A stretch of 62,385 nucleotides of DNA from positions 1-62,385 of the IMG/VR virus record IMGVR_UViG_3300034106_004872; one strand, 5' to 3'. Below, in pieces: positions 1 to 7,875 of this stretch. The notes under the pieces are model-generated. The model made no database searches. It worked only from the letters and a program-made list of their open reading frames with translations, and was not told the DNA's origin. The translations under genes were made by a program, and so were the position numbers. The DNA comes from a virus. Within the stretch, counting starts at the first letter, position 1, and every line of letters begins with the position of its first letter.

Positions 1-111
1 TATATTAGTAAAGTTAGTAAAAATCAAAAAGTCAATGCATATAATTTTACAATGAATGCAATGGAAGTCGGAATTCAGGAACGAGATACTAATGATAAAC
101 CCAATAATTAA
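1..111 (+). CDS. C-terminal end of an upstream gene (partial)
   Basis: The frame is open from the first base for 36 codons and stops with TAA at 109-111. The visible tail is polar, contains an Asn-rich stretch, and ends in ERDTNDKPNN. No domain can be recognised from so short a piece. The next gene starts 14 bases later on the same strand, so it is probably the last part of a virion gene in the same operon as the fibre genes. The start and identity lie outside the window. Confidence 0.5.
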   Translation, partial: YISKVSKNQKVNAYNFTMNAMEVGIQERDTNDKPNN

Positions 112-124
112 AAGCACCAATAAT

Positions 125-244
125 ATGTCTCACAATCCTCAACACGAACCTATGGAACCTTGGATAATCTGGGCAGGAGTAGGAATTATGATGTTCACAG
201 TTATCATATTCGTCATATTTACTCTTTCAGTAATGTATTTTTAA
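125..244 (+). CDS. Small single-pass membrane protein (39 aa)
   Basis: I do not recognise a family. The protein starts MSHNPQHEPMEPW and then has one continuous hydrophobic segment (about residues 12-38, rich in Ile, Val, Phe and Met) that would span a membrane once. The frame is also open upstream to an ATG at 56, but the ATG at 125 gives a compact soluble head plus membrane segment and avoids overlap with the upstream gene. A second tiny hydrophobic frame follows 4 bases later. Small membrane peptides of this kind sit between virion genes in T4-like phages. A holin-like or antiholin-like role is possible but unsupported. Confidence 0.5.
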   Translation: MSHNPQHEPMEPWIIWAGVGIMMFTVIIFVIFTLSVMYF

Positions 245-248
245 GAAT

Positions 249-323
249 ATGTTTTTCATTCTCACAGTTTTCATACTCTTCGGAATCTTTATGTTTATAA
301 TGTCCCTCACACAAGATCTTTGA
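249..323 (+). CDS. Possible hydrophobic micropeptide (24 aa)
   Basis: A 24-codon frame starts MFFILTVFILFG and ends SLTQDL, almost wholly hydrophobic. It lies between another small membrane protein gene and the late promoter at 337. There is no good Shine-Dalgarno sequence, so translation is uncertain. It is listed because it is compact, in the same direction, and has the composition of a membrane segment. Confidence 0.28.
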   Translation: MFFILTVFILFGIFMFIMSLTQDL

Positions 324-336
324 TTTTTAATACAAT

Positions 337-344
337 TATAAATA
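337..344 (+). promoter_or_regulatory. Late promoter TATAAATA
   Basis: Exact match to the T4 late-promoter core, 24 bases before the start of the first fibre gene. In T4-like phages this motif is read by host RNA polymerase carrying the phage late sigma factor gp55 and the co-activator gp33. Confidence 0.75.
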
Positions 345-367
345 AAGAGTAGGGGAACATTTAAAAA

Positions 368-2002
368 ATGGCACCAGTATATGTAAATAATATAGTCATT
401 AATGCTGGCGCGGACTTTAGCCAAATTTTTTCATTAAAGGACTCCAATTCCAATTCTGCAATTGATTTAACCAATTATATTGTAGCTTCTCAGATGAGGA
501 AGTGGACTGGTAGTGCCGCTTCAGTAACTTTCGCAACTGTAATAGTAGATCCACCAACTCTTGGACAGGTTGAAATTTCTTTAACTTCAGAAGAAACTTC
601 AAACATAAAACCTGGAAGATACATTTATGACATCGTGATAGAAGATGTCAATGGTAATGTGACAAGAGTGTATGAGGGTATGGTTCATGTAAGAGAAAGA
701 GCAACTTATTATGGATCAAGTAATGGAGGATCTGGTGGTAATACAGGAATCGGAAGTGTCTTTGTAATTCAAATTGGATATGGTTGCTCAAATCCAATTA
801 TTTCTATTGGAGCAACAATAGGCATTACTTCGGCAAGTAATGCTTATGGGGCAAGATATATTTCTACAGAAGCACCAGTTGATCCTTGCGATGGTGATAT
901 ATGGTATCAACCGGGAATCAGCACTGTAGTTGGTGGTTCTGGTGCAATCATTGCCTGCTGCACTTCAAACTTTATTTCATGTAATACATCATTACCTTCC
1001 ATTACAAGTGCAGCAAATAATTTCTTTGTAGGATGTAATGCTGGTAATTGTACTACATTTGGAAGTAACAATAACTTCTTTGGTGCTTGTGCGGGACTTA
1101 ATAATACTTCTGGATCTCGTAATAACTTCTTTGGCATCGATTCGGGATTAAATAATAGTGATGGATCTGATAATAACTTCTTCGGTAAAGGTTCGGGATG
1201 TTGTAGTATTGCTGGATATCATAACAACTTTTTAGGTAAGTATTCTGGTAGATATAATACTCTTGGATCTTTTAATAACTTCTTTGGATATAATTCTGGT
1301 AATCTTAACACCACTGGAACTGATAATAACTTCTTTGGTTCTCAAGCAGGATTTGCCAACACAGATGGATCTTATAATAACTTCTTTGGTTATAATGCTG
1401 GATCATCATCTAATGGATCTTATAATAACTTCTTTGGTTATAGTGCTGGATCATCATCTAATGGATCTTGCAATATAGCGATTGGACATAATGTTCAACT
1501 CTACAATTCATCTGGTGATAATCAATTAGCAATTGGTGTAGGAAATAGTACTTGGATTATTGGAAATGAGAACTTTAATGTTGGTATAGGAACTAATAAT
1601 CCATCAGAAAGACTTGAAGTTCATGGAAATATATCGATCAATAATTTTGTCATTTATGGAAATTCTAATACTGCTGTTAGTCATGGCGATTTAAGTCCAG
1701 TTACAATAGATTCAACTCTTTCTATAGATGAATATGATTCTGTGGAGTATACCATTAGAGCAAGAAATCAACAAAATGTTATTCAAACTGCAAAGGTGAT
1801 TGCTGTTGGATATGGCATTACTGTATCTCATAATCAATATGGTACAACTTATGTTTCTACAAATACTCCATTAACATCATATTCTGTAGATTCTATTGAT
1901 AATAAATTTGTTCTTATTTCTACACCAACAAATTCTGAATTTATAAATTACATTATTTCTTTTGTTGCATTTAAGAAATATACTTATATTGCTTATGACT
2001 AA
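368..2002 (+). CDS. Tail fibre-like virion protein with NNFFG repeats
   Basis: A probable receptor-facing fibre or baseplate appendage of 544 aa. Residues 1-115 form a beta-rich head resembling phage baseplate-upper-protein (BppU-like) N-termini, followed by a Gly/Ser linker (about 118-128). A module reading NAYGARYI...GDIWY near residues 160-180 recurs near the C-terminus of the giant fibre at 37375. About residues 215-375 are tandem 16-17-residue repeats of the form NNFFG-x2-[A/S]-G-x2-N-T-T-G. A GIGTNNPSERLEV motif follows, typical of the shaft before the tip of many phage fibres. The last 100 residues resemble the C-terminus of the next gene (SIDEYDSVEYTI). Expression is from the late promoter at 337, with an AGGGGA ribosome site. 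Role inferred; adhesin specificity unknown. Confidence 0.75.
   Translation: MAPVYVNNIVINAGADFSQIFSLKDSNSNSAIDLTNYIVASQMRKWTGSAASVTFATVIVDPPTLGQVEISLTSEETSNIKPGRYIYDIVIEDVNGNVTRVYEGMVHVRERATYYGSSNGGSGGNTGIGSVFVIQIGYGCSNPIISIGATIGITSASNAYGARYISTEAPVDPCDGDIWYQPGISTVVGGSGAIIACCTSNFISCNTSLPSITSAANNFFVGCNAGNCTTFGSNNNFFGACAGLNNTSGSRNNFFGIDSGLNNSDGSDNNFFGKGSGCCSIAGYHNNFLGKYSGRYNTLGSFNNFFGYNSGNLNTTGTDNNFFGSQAGFANTDGSYNNFFGYNAGSSSNGSYNNFFGYSAGSSSNGSCNIAIGHNVQLYNSSGDNQLAIGVGNSTWIIGNENFNVGIGTNNPSERLEVHGNISINNFVIYGNSNTAVSHGDLSPVTIDSTLSIDEYDSVEYTIRARNQQNVIQTAKVIAVGYGITVSHNQYGTTYVSTNTPLTSYSVDSIDNKFVLISTPTNSEFINYIISFVAFKKYTYIAYD
1012..1480 (+). repeat. NNFFG-coding tandem repeats, fibre copy 1
   Basis: Degenerate tandem repeats of about 48-51 bp inside the fibre gene, each containing a variant of AATAACTTCTTTGGT. 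The same unit recurs in the fibre genes at 9148 and 54679. They are protein-coding repeats, not spacers of an array. Confidence 0.85.
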
Positions 2003-2003
2003 T

Positions 2004-2011
2004 CATAAATA
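2004..2011 (+). promoter_or_regulatory. Late promoter CATAAATA
   Basis: T4-type late-promoter core just after the stop of the first fibre gene and 22 bases before the next start. A strong GGAGGT ribosome site lies between (2021-2026). Confidence 0.7.
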
Positions 2012-2033
2012 TCAAAAATAGGAGGTAATAGAA

Positions 2034-3305
2034 ATGCCAGTTTTTGTGAGACAGGATGGGGAATGGATAGATACTGCCGGTAGTTCTGAAGTATCTGTGG
2101 GTGAATCATGTCAATGGGTTACTACATCATCAGGTATTCATACAACTTCTAATGTTGGTATAGGAACCACAGATCCTCAATACATACTCGATGTTAATGG
2201 TGATGCAAAAATAAGTGATCTTAAAATAACTGGAACTCAAATCATAGGTAACGGCACTGCTGGATATAATAATCTAGGTGATATTGAATTAATACCAAAC
2301 GAATCTTTACTGGGTCAGGGTCAATATTTAAGAATTCGTCCAACAGCAGTGACTCCTTCGGATCAGTCTCATATTCACATTGAGTCTGGTAATGTTAATA
2401 CCGCAGATCTGGTTATTGGTGATGATGATAGATTTGTTAAAATTGACCATACTGGGCCAGTTGTAATAGGTGTTCCAGATTCGACTACTACATCAACGAT
2501 TATTGCAGATAGTAATAGTACTACCGATTTTATTACTATTGATGCTTTTATTTATCCTTGGGCACGGTATCTTACAGTAGGAGACACTGTAGCTGTCTCA
2601 GCACCTGGATCTGAAGTCATAAATTACAATATTGTCAATACTTATATTTCTGGTACTTTTGGCAATTTAGTTGAAGTTACATTGGATGCTGCTGCATCTT
2701 ATTCAATCGGTGATGATTTAATATTCAGTTATCAACCAAGATCTGAGTGGAGGTTTAATCCAAATTCCAGTGCTACTTTTCCGGGTAATTTAGGTGTAGG
2801 TCTAGGTACAGGTATAAACAGTATAATAAACATACCTTCCCCAACAGAAAAACTTGTAGTTGGTGGTAATGTCTTCATAAAGGATAATGGATTGACACAA
2901 TATCCTCAACTGTATCCTTATGGTGGTGGAGTTCTATATGGATCTGAAATTGATATAGTTACTCAAACAACCGATCCCGTTGGCATTCATTCAAGATTTT
3001 CAATAGGAGAATATCGCTCAGTTGATTATACTATTATTAGCAATGCAGAACAAGTTGTTAAAATTTCTACAATTTGTACTAGTTCTAATAATGTTTATAG
3101 TGAAGTATATTCGGAAGTAAATTCTGGAATTGCAACATTTGCTGTTGATATTTCTGGTGGTAATATTAGATTGGTGGCAATTGCATCTACTAGTTCTCTC
3201 ATGTCTCATATTGTAAATTATGTTGCAACTAAAATACCAAATTATGTTGCTATTTCTGGATTATTAGCAATTTTTTGTACTGCTGCTTTTACTACTATAG
3301 TATGA
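2034..3305 (+). CDS. Fibre-like virion protein (423 aa)
   Basis: The start is fixed by a perfect GGAGGT ribosome site 7 bases upstream. Residues 1-15 (MPVFVRQDGEWIDTAG) look like a short attachment segment. QWVTTSSGIHTTSNVGIGTTDP at about 29-50 is nearly identical to a stretch in the fibre at 54679, and a further GIGT-like shaft motif follows. The C-terminal 110 residues, beginning SRFSIGEYRSVDYTI, match the C-terminal domain of the preceding fibre, so the two genes share a tip or multimerisation domain. No enzymatic motif is visible. The stop overlaps the next start as ATGA. A minor fibre or fibre-associated protein is the best reading. Confidence 0.68.
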   Translation: MPVFVRQDGEWIDTAGSSEVSVGESCQWVTTSSGIHTTSNVGIGTTDPQYILDVNGDAKISDLKITGTQIIGNGTAGYNNLGDIELIPNESLLGQGQYLRIRPTAVTPSDQSHIHIESGNVNTADLVIGDDDRFVKIDHTGPVVIGVPDSTTTSTIIADSNSTTDFITIDAFIYPWARYLTVGDTVAVSAPGSEVINYNIVNTYISGTFGNLVEVTLDAAASYSIGDDLIFSYQPRSEWRFNPNSSATFPGNLGVGLGTGINSIINIPSPTEKLVVGGNVFIKDNGLTQYPQLYPYGGGVLYGSEIDIVTQTTDPVGIHSRFSIGEYRSVDYTIISNAEQVVKISTICTSSNNVYSEVYSEVNSGIATFAVDISGGNIRLVAIASTSSLMSHIVNYVATKIPNYVAISGLLAIFCTAAFTTIV

Positions 3306-3748
3306 ACTATGAATTGATTCGAGTTTATAATCAACCTTATTTTTTAATCAGAGAAAAGATTGTTGATTTATGGGTAAGAAATGGAGCATTGAATTACCAG
3401 CAAGCATTGGAAAGAGTAAATCATGTAATTTATGTGATTAGAGATATTGATACTCAGCAAATTATTGGAGTAAGTACAGCAAAATTAAATTATCTTCCAA
3501 ATACTCAAGAATTGTATTATTTTTATGGAATGTTTATTGATAAAAATCATAGAGGAGAAAGACCTTGGTTATTGAAAAAAACATATGATGTATTAAATAC
3601 TCAGAGAAAGATAAAAAATATAAAGGGTCTTGCTGCCTTTTTGGAAAATAGCAAAATACCACATAAACTTTTTGATAGATACGGTTGGACAAAATTTAAC
3701 TGCGACGAAATAGAAAATGCAATCTTTTTTAAAAACTTTGACAATTAA
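3302..3748 (+). CDS. GNAT-like acetyltransferase (possible)
   Basis: A 148-aa protein starting MNYELIRVYNQPYF. The ATG at 3302 overlaps the preceding stop (ATGA), which favours it over the longer frame at 3275. Secondary-structure pattern and the segment YYFYGMFIDKNHRG followed by a helix resemble the acetyl-CoA-binding core of GNAT N-acyltransferases, where a strand is followed by an R/Q-x2-G-x-G/A loop. The loop here is imperfect (NHRGERPW), so this is a weak family call. It overlaps the desaturase gene by 32 bases, implying translational coupling. In cyanophages such proteins often sit among fibre genes; a target cannot be named. Confidence 0.4.
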   Translation: MNYELIRVYNQPYFLIREKIVDLWVRNGALNYQQALERVNHVIYVIRDIDTQQIIGVSTAKLNYLPNTQELYYFYGMFIDKNHRGERPWLLKKTYDVLNTQRKIKNIKGLAAFLENSKIPHKLFDRYGWTKFNCDEIENAIFFKNFDN

Positions 3749-4436
3749 ATTACCAAGAACTAAGAAAACATACTTGACTTTTTTTGCAATCAGTCATTTA
3801 TTTTTCTTTGCCTATTGTTATTTTTTTGGAATTTGGTATCTAATTATTTCATTTTTAATTGGATTGACTATTTTTAATTTGTCTGCGGAATTGTTTATGC
3901 ACAGAACAATTGCACATCAGCAGTTTAAATTTTCAAAAAGAATAAATGAACTTTTTTGTATATTATTTTCCATGTGTAATTTTGGAAGTGTTGCTGCAAA
4001 TTCTGCGATTCATATCAATCATCATAGATTTATTGATACAAATAAAGATCCACATAATTTTAGATATGTTGGTGTTCTTAATACCATTTTTAAAAATTGG
4101 AATGATGAACATCCACCAAGTCCTAAATTGACTTTAAAATTTATGAGAGATGATGTTATAAAAAAACAACATTATAATCATATGCAGTATTCTGTTATTT
4201 CTACAATCTTATTTCCGTTCATACCCGTAATTAGTTTTTGGATGATTAATCTTCTGTTTATTATCTCTCATTTGGGAAAACAAAATCCTTATAGTGCAAT
4301 TAATTTGAGATTATTATTTCCTCTAATGTGGGGAGCAGAAATGCATAAGGATCATCATAATTTTCCCACAAGAAAGAAAATGCATGAGTATGACATACTT
4401 TATTATTTTGGAAATTTATTGCAAGTCATATCATAA
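3717..4436 (+). CDS. Membrane fatty-acid/lipid desaturase
   Basis: Integral membrane di-iron desaturase of 239 aa. All three histidine clusters of the family are present: HRTIAH (62-67), HINHH (99-103) and HKDHH (210-214), with hydrophobic segments at about 22-53, 80-95 and 158-185. These residues bind two irons and introduce a double bond into an acyl chain. Box 2 has Ile-Asn where acyl-CoA/acyl-lipid delta-9 enzymes usually have Arg-x, and the protein is shorter than typical bacterial enzymes (about 260-300). Lipid desaturases are known as auxiliary genes in T4-like cyanophages. It probably changes membrane fluidity during infection. The start overlaps the preceding gene; a later TTG at 3738 is an alternative. 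Confidence 0.85.
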   Translation: MQSFLKTLTIKLPRTKKTYLTFFAISHLFFFAYCYFFGIWYLIISFLIGLTIFNLSAELFMHRTIAHQQFKFSKRINELFCILFSMCNFGSVAANSAIHINHHRFIDTNKDPHNFRYVGVLNTIFKNWNDEHPPSPKLTLKFMRDDVIKKQHYNHMQYSVISTILFPFIPVISFWMINLLFIISHLGKQNPYSAINLRLLFPLMWGAEMHKDHHNFPTRKKMHEYDILYYFGNLLQVIS

Positions 4437-4439
4437 ATA
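4432..4439 (+). promoter_or_regulatory. Late promoter CATAAATA
   Basis: Late-promoter core spanning the desaturase stop codon and lying 17 bases before the phosphoesterase start. Confidence 0.55.
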
Positions 4440-4456
4440 TTTAAAAATACTTTTTT

Positions 4457-5158
4457 ATGTACGATACAACTTTTATCAGTGATGTTCATTTAGGAACACC
4501 TAGATGTAATACTGAAAAGTTCTTAAAGTTTTTGAAAGAACTCAAAACTAAAAAGTTAGTAATGGTAGGTGATATAATAGACATCTACTGTATGGAAAAA
4601 TATAATACTCGTTGGACAAAAGAACATACTGAGTGTGTTCATCAAATATTAAATCTTGCTAAAAGGGGAACAGAGGTCATTTATATTCTTGGAAATCACG
4701 AAGGGCAAATTCGTCGCTACTGTGATTTTGAACATAAGAACTTCCGAATGGTAGATGAATATACGCATAAAGATTCAAAGGGAAATAAGTTTCTTTGTGT
4801 TCATGGAGATAAGTATTCCGAGTATTCATCCGGTTCCTGGAAACAATTAATGTTTAATAAAGGATATGAATTGATTACACCGATCAGTTTGTTACTGGAA
4901 AGATTCTTCAGATTCTCTTTGGTTTATGCACTGAAGAATAGTGTTCGGGGTAAGAACTATATCAATCAATATGAGACTGATATTGCATCATTTTGTGTTC
5001 AGAGAGATAAGAAATATGACGGAGTAATTTGTGGTCACATACATTCTGGAAATATTCGTAAGTTTAATAAAATTACTTATATGTGCTGTGGAGATTGGTG
5101 CGATACATGTTCTGCAATTGTGGAAAAGAATGGAATCTATTGCTTGGAAAAGTATTGA
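4457..5158 (+). CDS. LpxH-like metallophosphoesterase
   Basis: A 233-aa calcineurin-type phosphoesterase with the full metal-site set: D9-V-H11-L, G38-D39, G79-N80-H81-E82, H116-G-D118 and G193-H194-I-H196. Spacing and length match the UDP-2,3-diacylglucosamine pyrophosphatase (LpxH/LpxH2) group, which hydrolyses a lipid A precursor in the cytoplasm. Serine/threonine phosphatases are larger and less similar. Because cyanobacterial lipid A synthesis differs from that of enterics, the true substrate may be another nucleotide-sugar or lipid diphosphate. It sits between a desaturase and TalC and is followed by the hairpin at 5198, so it probably ends a transcript. Confidence 0.75.
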   Translation: MYDTTFISDVHLGTPRCNTEKFLKFLKELKTKKLVMVGDIIDIYCMEKYNTRWTKEHTECVHQILNLAKRGTEVIYILGNHEGQIRRYCDFEHKNFRMVDEYTHKDSKGNKFLCVHGDKYSEYSSGSWKQLMFNKGYELITPISLLLERFFRFSLVYALKNSVRGKNYINQYETDIASFCVQRDKKYDGVICGHIHSGNIRKFNKITYMCCGDWCDTCSAIVEKNGIYCLEKY

Positions 5159-5197
5159 ATAATATCTTCAAATCCCAACAATTCATAGACACTCTAA

Positions 5198-5236
5198 AAA
5201 GAACTTCTTATAATTACTAAGGAGTTCTTTTTCTTT
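5198..5236 (+). terminator. Hairpin that is both terminator-like and covers the talC ribosome site
   Basis: AAAGAACTTCTTA (5198-5210) pairs with TAAGGAGTTCTTT (5218-5230) with one G-U, loop of 7, followed by a T-rich stretch. This has terminator form for the upstream gene. The right arm contains AAGGAG (5219-5224), the only plausible Shine-Dalgarno sequence for talC at 5238, so the same hairpin would hide the site in RNA that reads through. Confidence 0.7.
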
Positions 5237-5237
5237 T

Positions 5238-5897
5238 ATGAAGATCTTTTTAGACACAGCAGACGTTTCAATGATTAGTTCAGCATATGATACTGGACTA
5301 CTGGATGGAGTTACTACAAATCCCACTTTGATTCTTAAAAGTGGTAGACAACTTCAAGAAGTTATTAGTGAAATTGGAAAAACATTCCCAGAGTTAGAAA
5401 GCATTTCGGCAGAAGTCGTTGCAGATACGGCAGAGGAAATGCTTACAGAAGCAAAAAATTATTATACAATCTCACCAGCAGTTACAATTAAAGTTCCTTG
5501 TACCGTAGAAGGATTGAAAGCATGTAAGCATCTTTCCTCACTTGGTATCAAAACAAATGTAACTCTTGTGTTCTCGGTAGCACAGGCAATACTTGCATCA
5601 AAGGCAGGAGCAACTTATATTTCACCATTCGTGGGTCGTTGGATGGATAATTCTGTAGATGGTATTGAACTTATCAAGAATATCCGTAAGGCATTTGATT
5701 ACTCAGGAACCAGCACACAGATTCTTGCCGCATCTCTTCGTGATGTAAGACAAGTAGAACAATCTGCACTTTATGGTGCTGATGTTGTTACAATTCCTCC
5801 AGTTGTATTCTGGGGAATGTATAAAAATATTTTAACGGATAAAGGACTGGAGTTATTCCAGAAGGACTGGGAGGAAGTTCTGAAAGGAAAAGAATGA
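5238..5897 (+). CDS. talC: Transaldolase TalC
   Basis: A 219-aa class I aldolase of the small (TalC/fructose-6-phosphate aldolase-like) transaldolase group. MKIFLDTADV at the N-terminus, TTNPTL (26-31) and the Schiff-base lysine in TIKVP (K85) are all present, and length matches the family. It transfers a dihydroxyacetone unit between sugar phosphates in the pentose phosphate pathway. Cyanophage TalC is a well-known auxiliary metabolic gene thought to push host carbon toward NADPH and ribose for nucleotide synthesis. Its ribosome site lies in a hairpin just upstream, which may delay translation. The stop overlaps the next small gene by ATGA. Confidence 0.96.
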   Translation: MKIFLDTADVSMISSAYDTGLLDGVTTNPTLILKSGRQLQEVISEIGKTFPELESISAEVVADTAEEMLTEAKNYYTISPAVTIKVPCTVEGLKACKHLSSLGIKTNVTLVFSVAQAILASKAGATYISPFVGRWMDNSVDGIELIKNIRKAFDYSGTSTQILAASLRDVRQVEQSALYGADVVTIPPVVFWGMYKNILTDKGLELFQKDWEEVLKGKE

Positions 5898-6100
5898 AAC
5901 GCGAAGATCAGTGCTGGAATTTCATAATGTCCTCATTTGCGAGAACTTATGGAGTTGAAAGAACTATGCGTGAGCAAAAATTTCATGAAATTGCATTAGA
6001 ATGGTGTGATGATCATAACTACACTTGTGATGTTCATCTGGATGATTTAGATGAAGTTGATTTGTATTTTAGAAACATTTATAAAAACTGGGAGAATTAA
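5894..6100 (+). CDS. Small conserved-type protein after talC (68 aa)
   Basis: Not recognised. It begins MKREDQCWNFIMSS and is acidic in its second half (DDLDEVDLYF), with no membrane segment and four aromatic-rich patches. The ATG overlaps the talC stop (ATGA), so it is translationally coupled to TalC. Whether it acts with TalC cannot be told from sequence. Confidence 0.6.
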   Translation: MKREDQCWNFIMSSFARTYGVERTMREQKFHEIALEWCDDHNYTCDVHLDDLDEVDLYFRNIYKNWEN

Positions 6101-6118
6101 ATTGTAGTGACTTGAGAA

Positions 6119-6126
6119 TCTAAATA
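6119..6126 (+). promoter_or_regulatory. Late-type promoter TCTAAATA
   Basis: The CTAAATA variant recurs before several genes in this window. It lies 22 bases before the HNH gene and is flanked by a short inverted repeat (GAATCT / AGATTC). Confidence 0.45.
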
Positions 6127-6147
6127 CTTAAGATTCGCACATTACGA

Positions 6148-6519
6148 ATGCTCTATTCAACCTCAGAAGAATTGCTTTATAATCTAGAAGCAACATCAAG
6201 TTCGGAGGCAAAAAGAAAATGGAGACAATCAATTAAAGAACAATGGAATTTCAAATGTGCATATTGTGAAAGTGAAGAAAATCTTACTTTAGATCACATT
6301 ACACCAAGAGCAAATGGTGGAACTGATAGAATTACAAATTTAGTTTGTGCCTGTAAAGATTGCAACAATTCAAAAGGTCATCAAAAGTGGAATGAGTGGT
6401 ATATGAACCAAGACTTCTTTACAACCGAAAGATTATCAGCAATCATAAAATGGCAGAATCAAATTGCCGAAAATGAATTGGTGGTTTATCGTCCAAGAAA
6501 AGTTCCTCCATTATTTTAA
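6148..6519 (+). CDS. HNH endonuclease
   Basis: A 123-aa free-standing HNH nuclease. Zinc ligands C37-x2-C40 and C69-x2-C72 frame the catalytic D49-H50 and N64 (core LTLDHITPRANGG...NLVCACKDCNNSKG), which is the McrA-like HNH pattern. The N-terminal 30 residues are a polar helix. Small HNH nucleases of this form in T4-like phages are usually selfish homing enzymes that spread by cutting phages lacking them. It is not inside an intron here; it lies in the accessory block between TalC and the sulfotransferase. Confidence 0.88.
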   Translation: MLYSTSEELLYNLEATSSSEAKRKWRQSIKEQWNFKCAYCESEENLTLDHITPRANGGTDRITNLVCACKDCNNSKGHQKWNEWYMNQDFFTTERLSAIIKWQNQIAENELVVYRPRKVPPLF

Positions 6520-6524
6520 TTATT

Positions 6525-6644
6525 ATGATTTCTACAACAACTCCTTATAAACTTGCAGAAATAATTCGTGATACTTGGCCACAACTTTACAGATCGCCAA
6601 AAATAATCTATAATAAGACAAATACCTTAAAAAAGAATGAATGA
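6525..6644 (+). CDS. Possible small protein (39 aa)
   Basis: A 39-codon frame starting MISTTTPYKLAEIIRD and ending LKKNE, starting 6 bases after the HNH gene and overlapping the next gene by 8 bases. It is basic and amphipathic. No family is recognised; the tight packing is the main reason to list it. Confidence 0.4.
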   Translation: MISTTTPYKLAEIIRDTWPQLYRSPKIIYNKTNTLKKNE

Positions 6645-6909
6645 CTATTGGGTGGTGATTGAAACTTCTACAGGAAGGGTAATTTCTCATTGTGGTGAGG
6701 AAACTGATGCAATAATGATGGTATCCTTTGATTCGCACAAAAGAACTTATAGAAAGCAAAAATTTATTATGGATCAGGTAATTGATATTTCTTCTACTAC
6801 AGATAAGCAATTACCTGGGCAACTTGGTCTTCCTTCAGGAAATATATCAATGTTAAATACATACAGAGAAAAACTTCCAGAGGGTGAAGGAATCCCAGTA
6901 AAAATATAA
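6637..6909 (+). CDS. Hypothetical protein (90 aa)
   Basis: Not recognised. It starts MNDYWVVIETSTGRVISHCGEE, suggesting a small beta-rich soluble domain, and lacks membrane segments or Cys pairs. It overlaps the preceding small frame by 8 bases and ends 5 bases before the promoter region at 6915, so it closes this transcription unit. Confidence 0.55.
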   Translation: MNDYWVVIETSTGRVISHCGEETDAIMMVSFDSHKRTYRKQKFIMDQVIDISSTTDKQLPGQLGLPSGNISMLNTYREKLPEGEGIPVKI

Positions 6910-6914
6910 AAAAT

Positions 6915-6943
6915 TTGATTTTATTCAATAAGTATCGTATAAT
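6915..6943 (+). promoter_or_regulatory. Sigma70-type promoter
   Basis: TTGATT (6915-6920), 17-bp spacer, TATAAT (6938-6943), placed 22 bases before the sulfotransferase start. This is an early or middle-type promoter usable by the host polymerase. Confidence 0.75.
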
Positions 6944-6965
6944 ATATTGAAAGTATATTCACTCT

Positions 6966-7874
6966 ATGAAATCACAGTTAATATTTCCTGAAAGAAAAAC
7001 ATATTATTTTATGGCAGGTCTTCCCAGAGCAGGAAGTACATTGCTATCATCAATACTTAATCAAAATCCAAGATTTTATTCTGGCCCTTCAAGTCCAGTA
7101 CTTTCTACAATGTTTGCTGTGGAAAATCATTTAACAAATGATGAACTTTTTCATGGTTATCCAAAACCAGATCAGGCACATTTAATTATTTCTAATATTA
7201 TCAATCAATTTTATAGTGATATTGATCGTCCAGTAGTCATTGATAAAAATCGTGCATGGACTGCAAGAGTATCTTATATTGAAGGTTACATTGGTCAGAA
7301 AGCAAAGATTATTTGTCCAGTCAGAGATGTTGAGGAAATTCTAACTTCAATGATTATGATGATTCGTCGTAATCCTTATGAAGAAGGTAATCCTAGAATT
7401 AATTTTATTGATGAACAATTAGTAAAACTGAATATTCCTATCAGTGATGATAATCGTTGTGAGTATATTGCTGGAGATCGTGGAATTCTTGGACAATCAT
7501 TAAGTTCAATAATGGAAGGTGTAAATCAAGGATTTGGTGATAGATTACATCTTGTTGAATATCAAGACCTTGTTAAAAAACCACAACAGACATTAAAAAA
7601 ACTTTATGATTTTCTTGATGAAGAATATTATGAGCATGAATTTAATGATTTGCAAAATCATAATAGGGAAGAAGATATGAAAACTTATGGTCTTTCTGAT
7701 ATGCATGAAGTTCGCAAGGAACTTCAAAATACTGCACCAAAACCAATAGATATTCTTTCATCATATGTATTGGAAAAATGTAATGGAATGAATTTTTGGA
7801 GAACTAATCCATATATTCAAACACTTCCTAAATATGTCAAGACAAGAAAAAATCAAATTCAAATAGTAAAATAA
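6966..7874 (+). CDS. Sulfotransferase-family protein
   Basis: A 302-aa protein with the PAPS-binding loop GLPRAGSTLLSS at residues 18-29 (the 5'-phosphosulfate loop) and a later PVRDVEEI segment at about 119-126 matching the 3'-phosphate-binding Arg region. These identify the sulfotransferase 3 / Stf superfamily, which moves sulfate from PAPS to a sugar, lipid or protein hydroxyl. The C-terminal half is variable and its acceptor cannot be named. It has its own sigma70-type promoter and sits next to a glycosyltransferase-like gene, so modification of a glycan or of phage fibres is a reasonable inference. Confidence 0.8.
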   Translation: MKSQLIFPERKTYYFMAGLPRAGSTLLSSILNQNPRFYSGPSSPVLSTMFAVENHLTNDELFHGYPKPDQAHLIISNIINQFYSDIDRPVVIDKNRAWTARVSYIEGYIGQKAKIICPVRDVEEILTSMIMMIRRNPYEEGNPRINFIDEQLVKLNIPISDDNRCEYIAGDRGILGQSLSSIMEGVNQGFGDRLHLVEYQDLVKKPQQTLKKLYDFLDEEYYEHEFNDLQNHNREEDMKTYGLSDMHEVRKELQNTAPKPIDILSSYVLEKCNGMNFWRTNPYIQTLPKYVKTRKNQIQIVK

Positions 7875-7875
7875 A

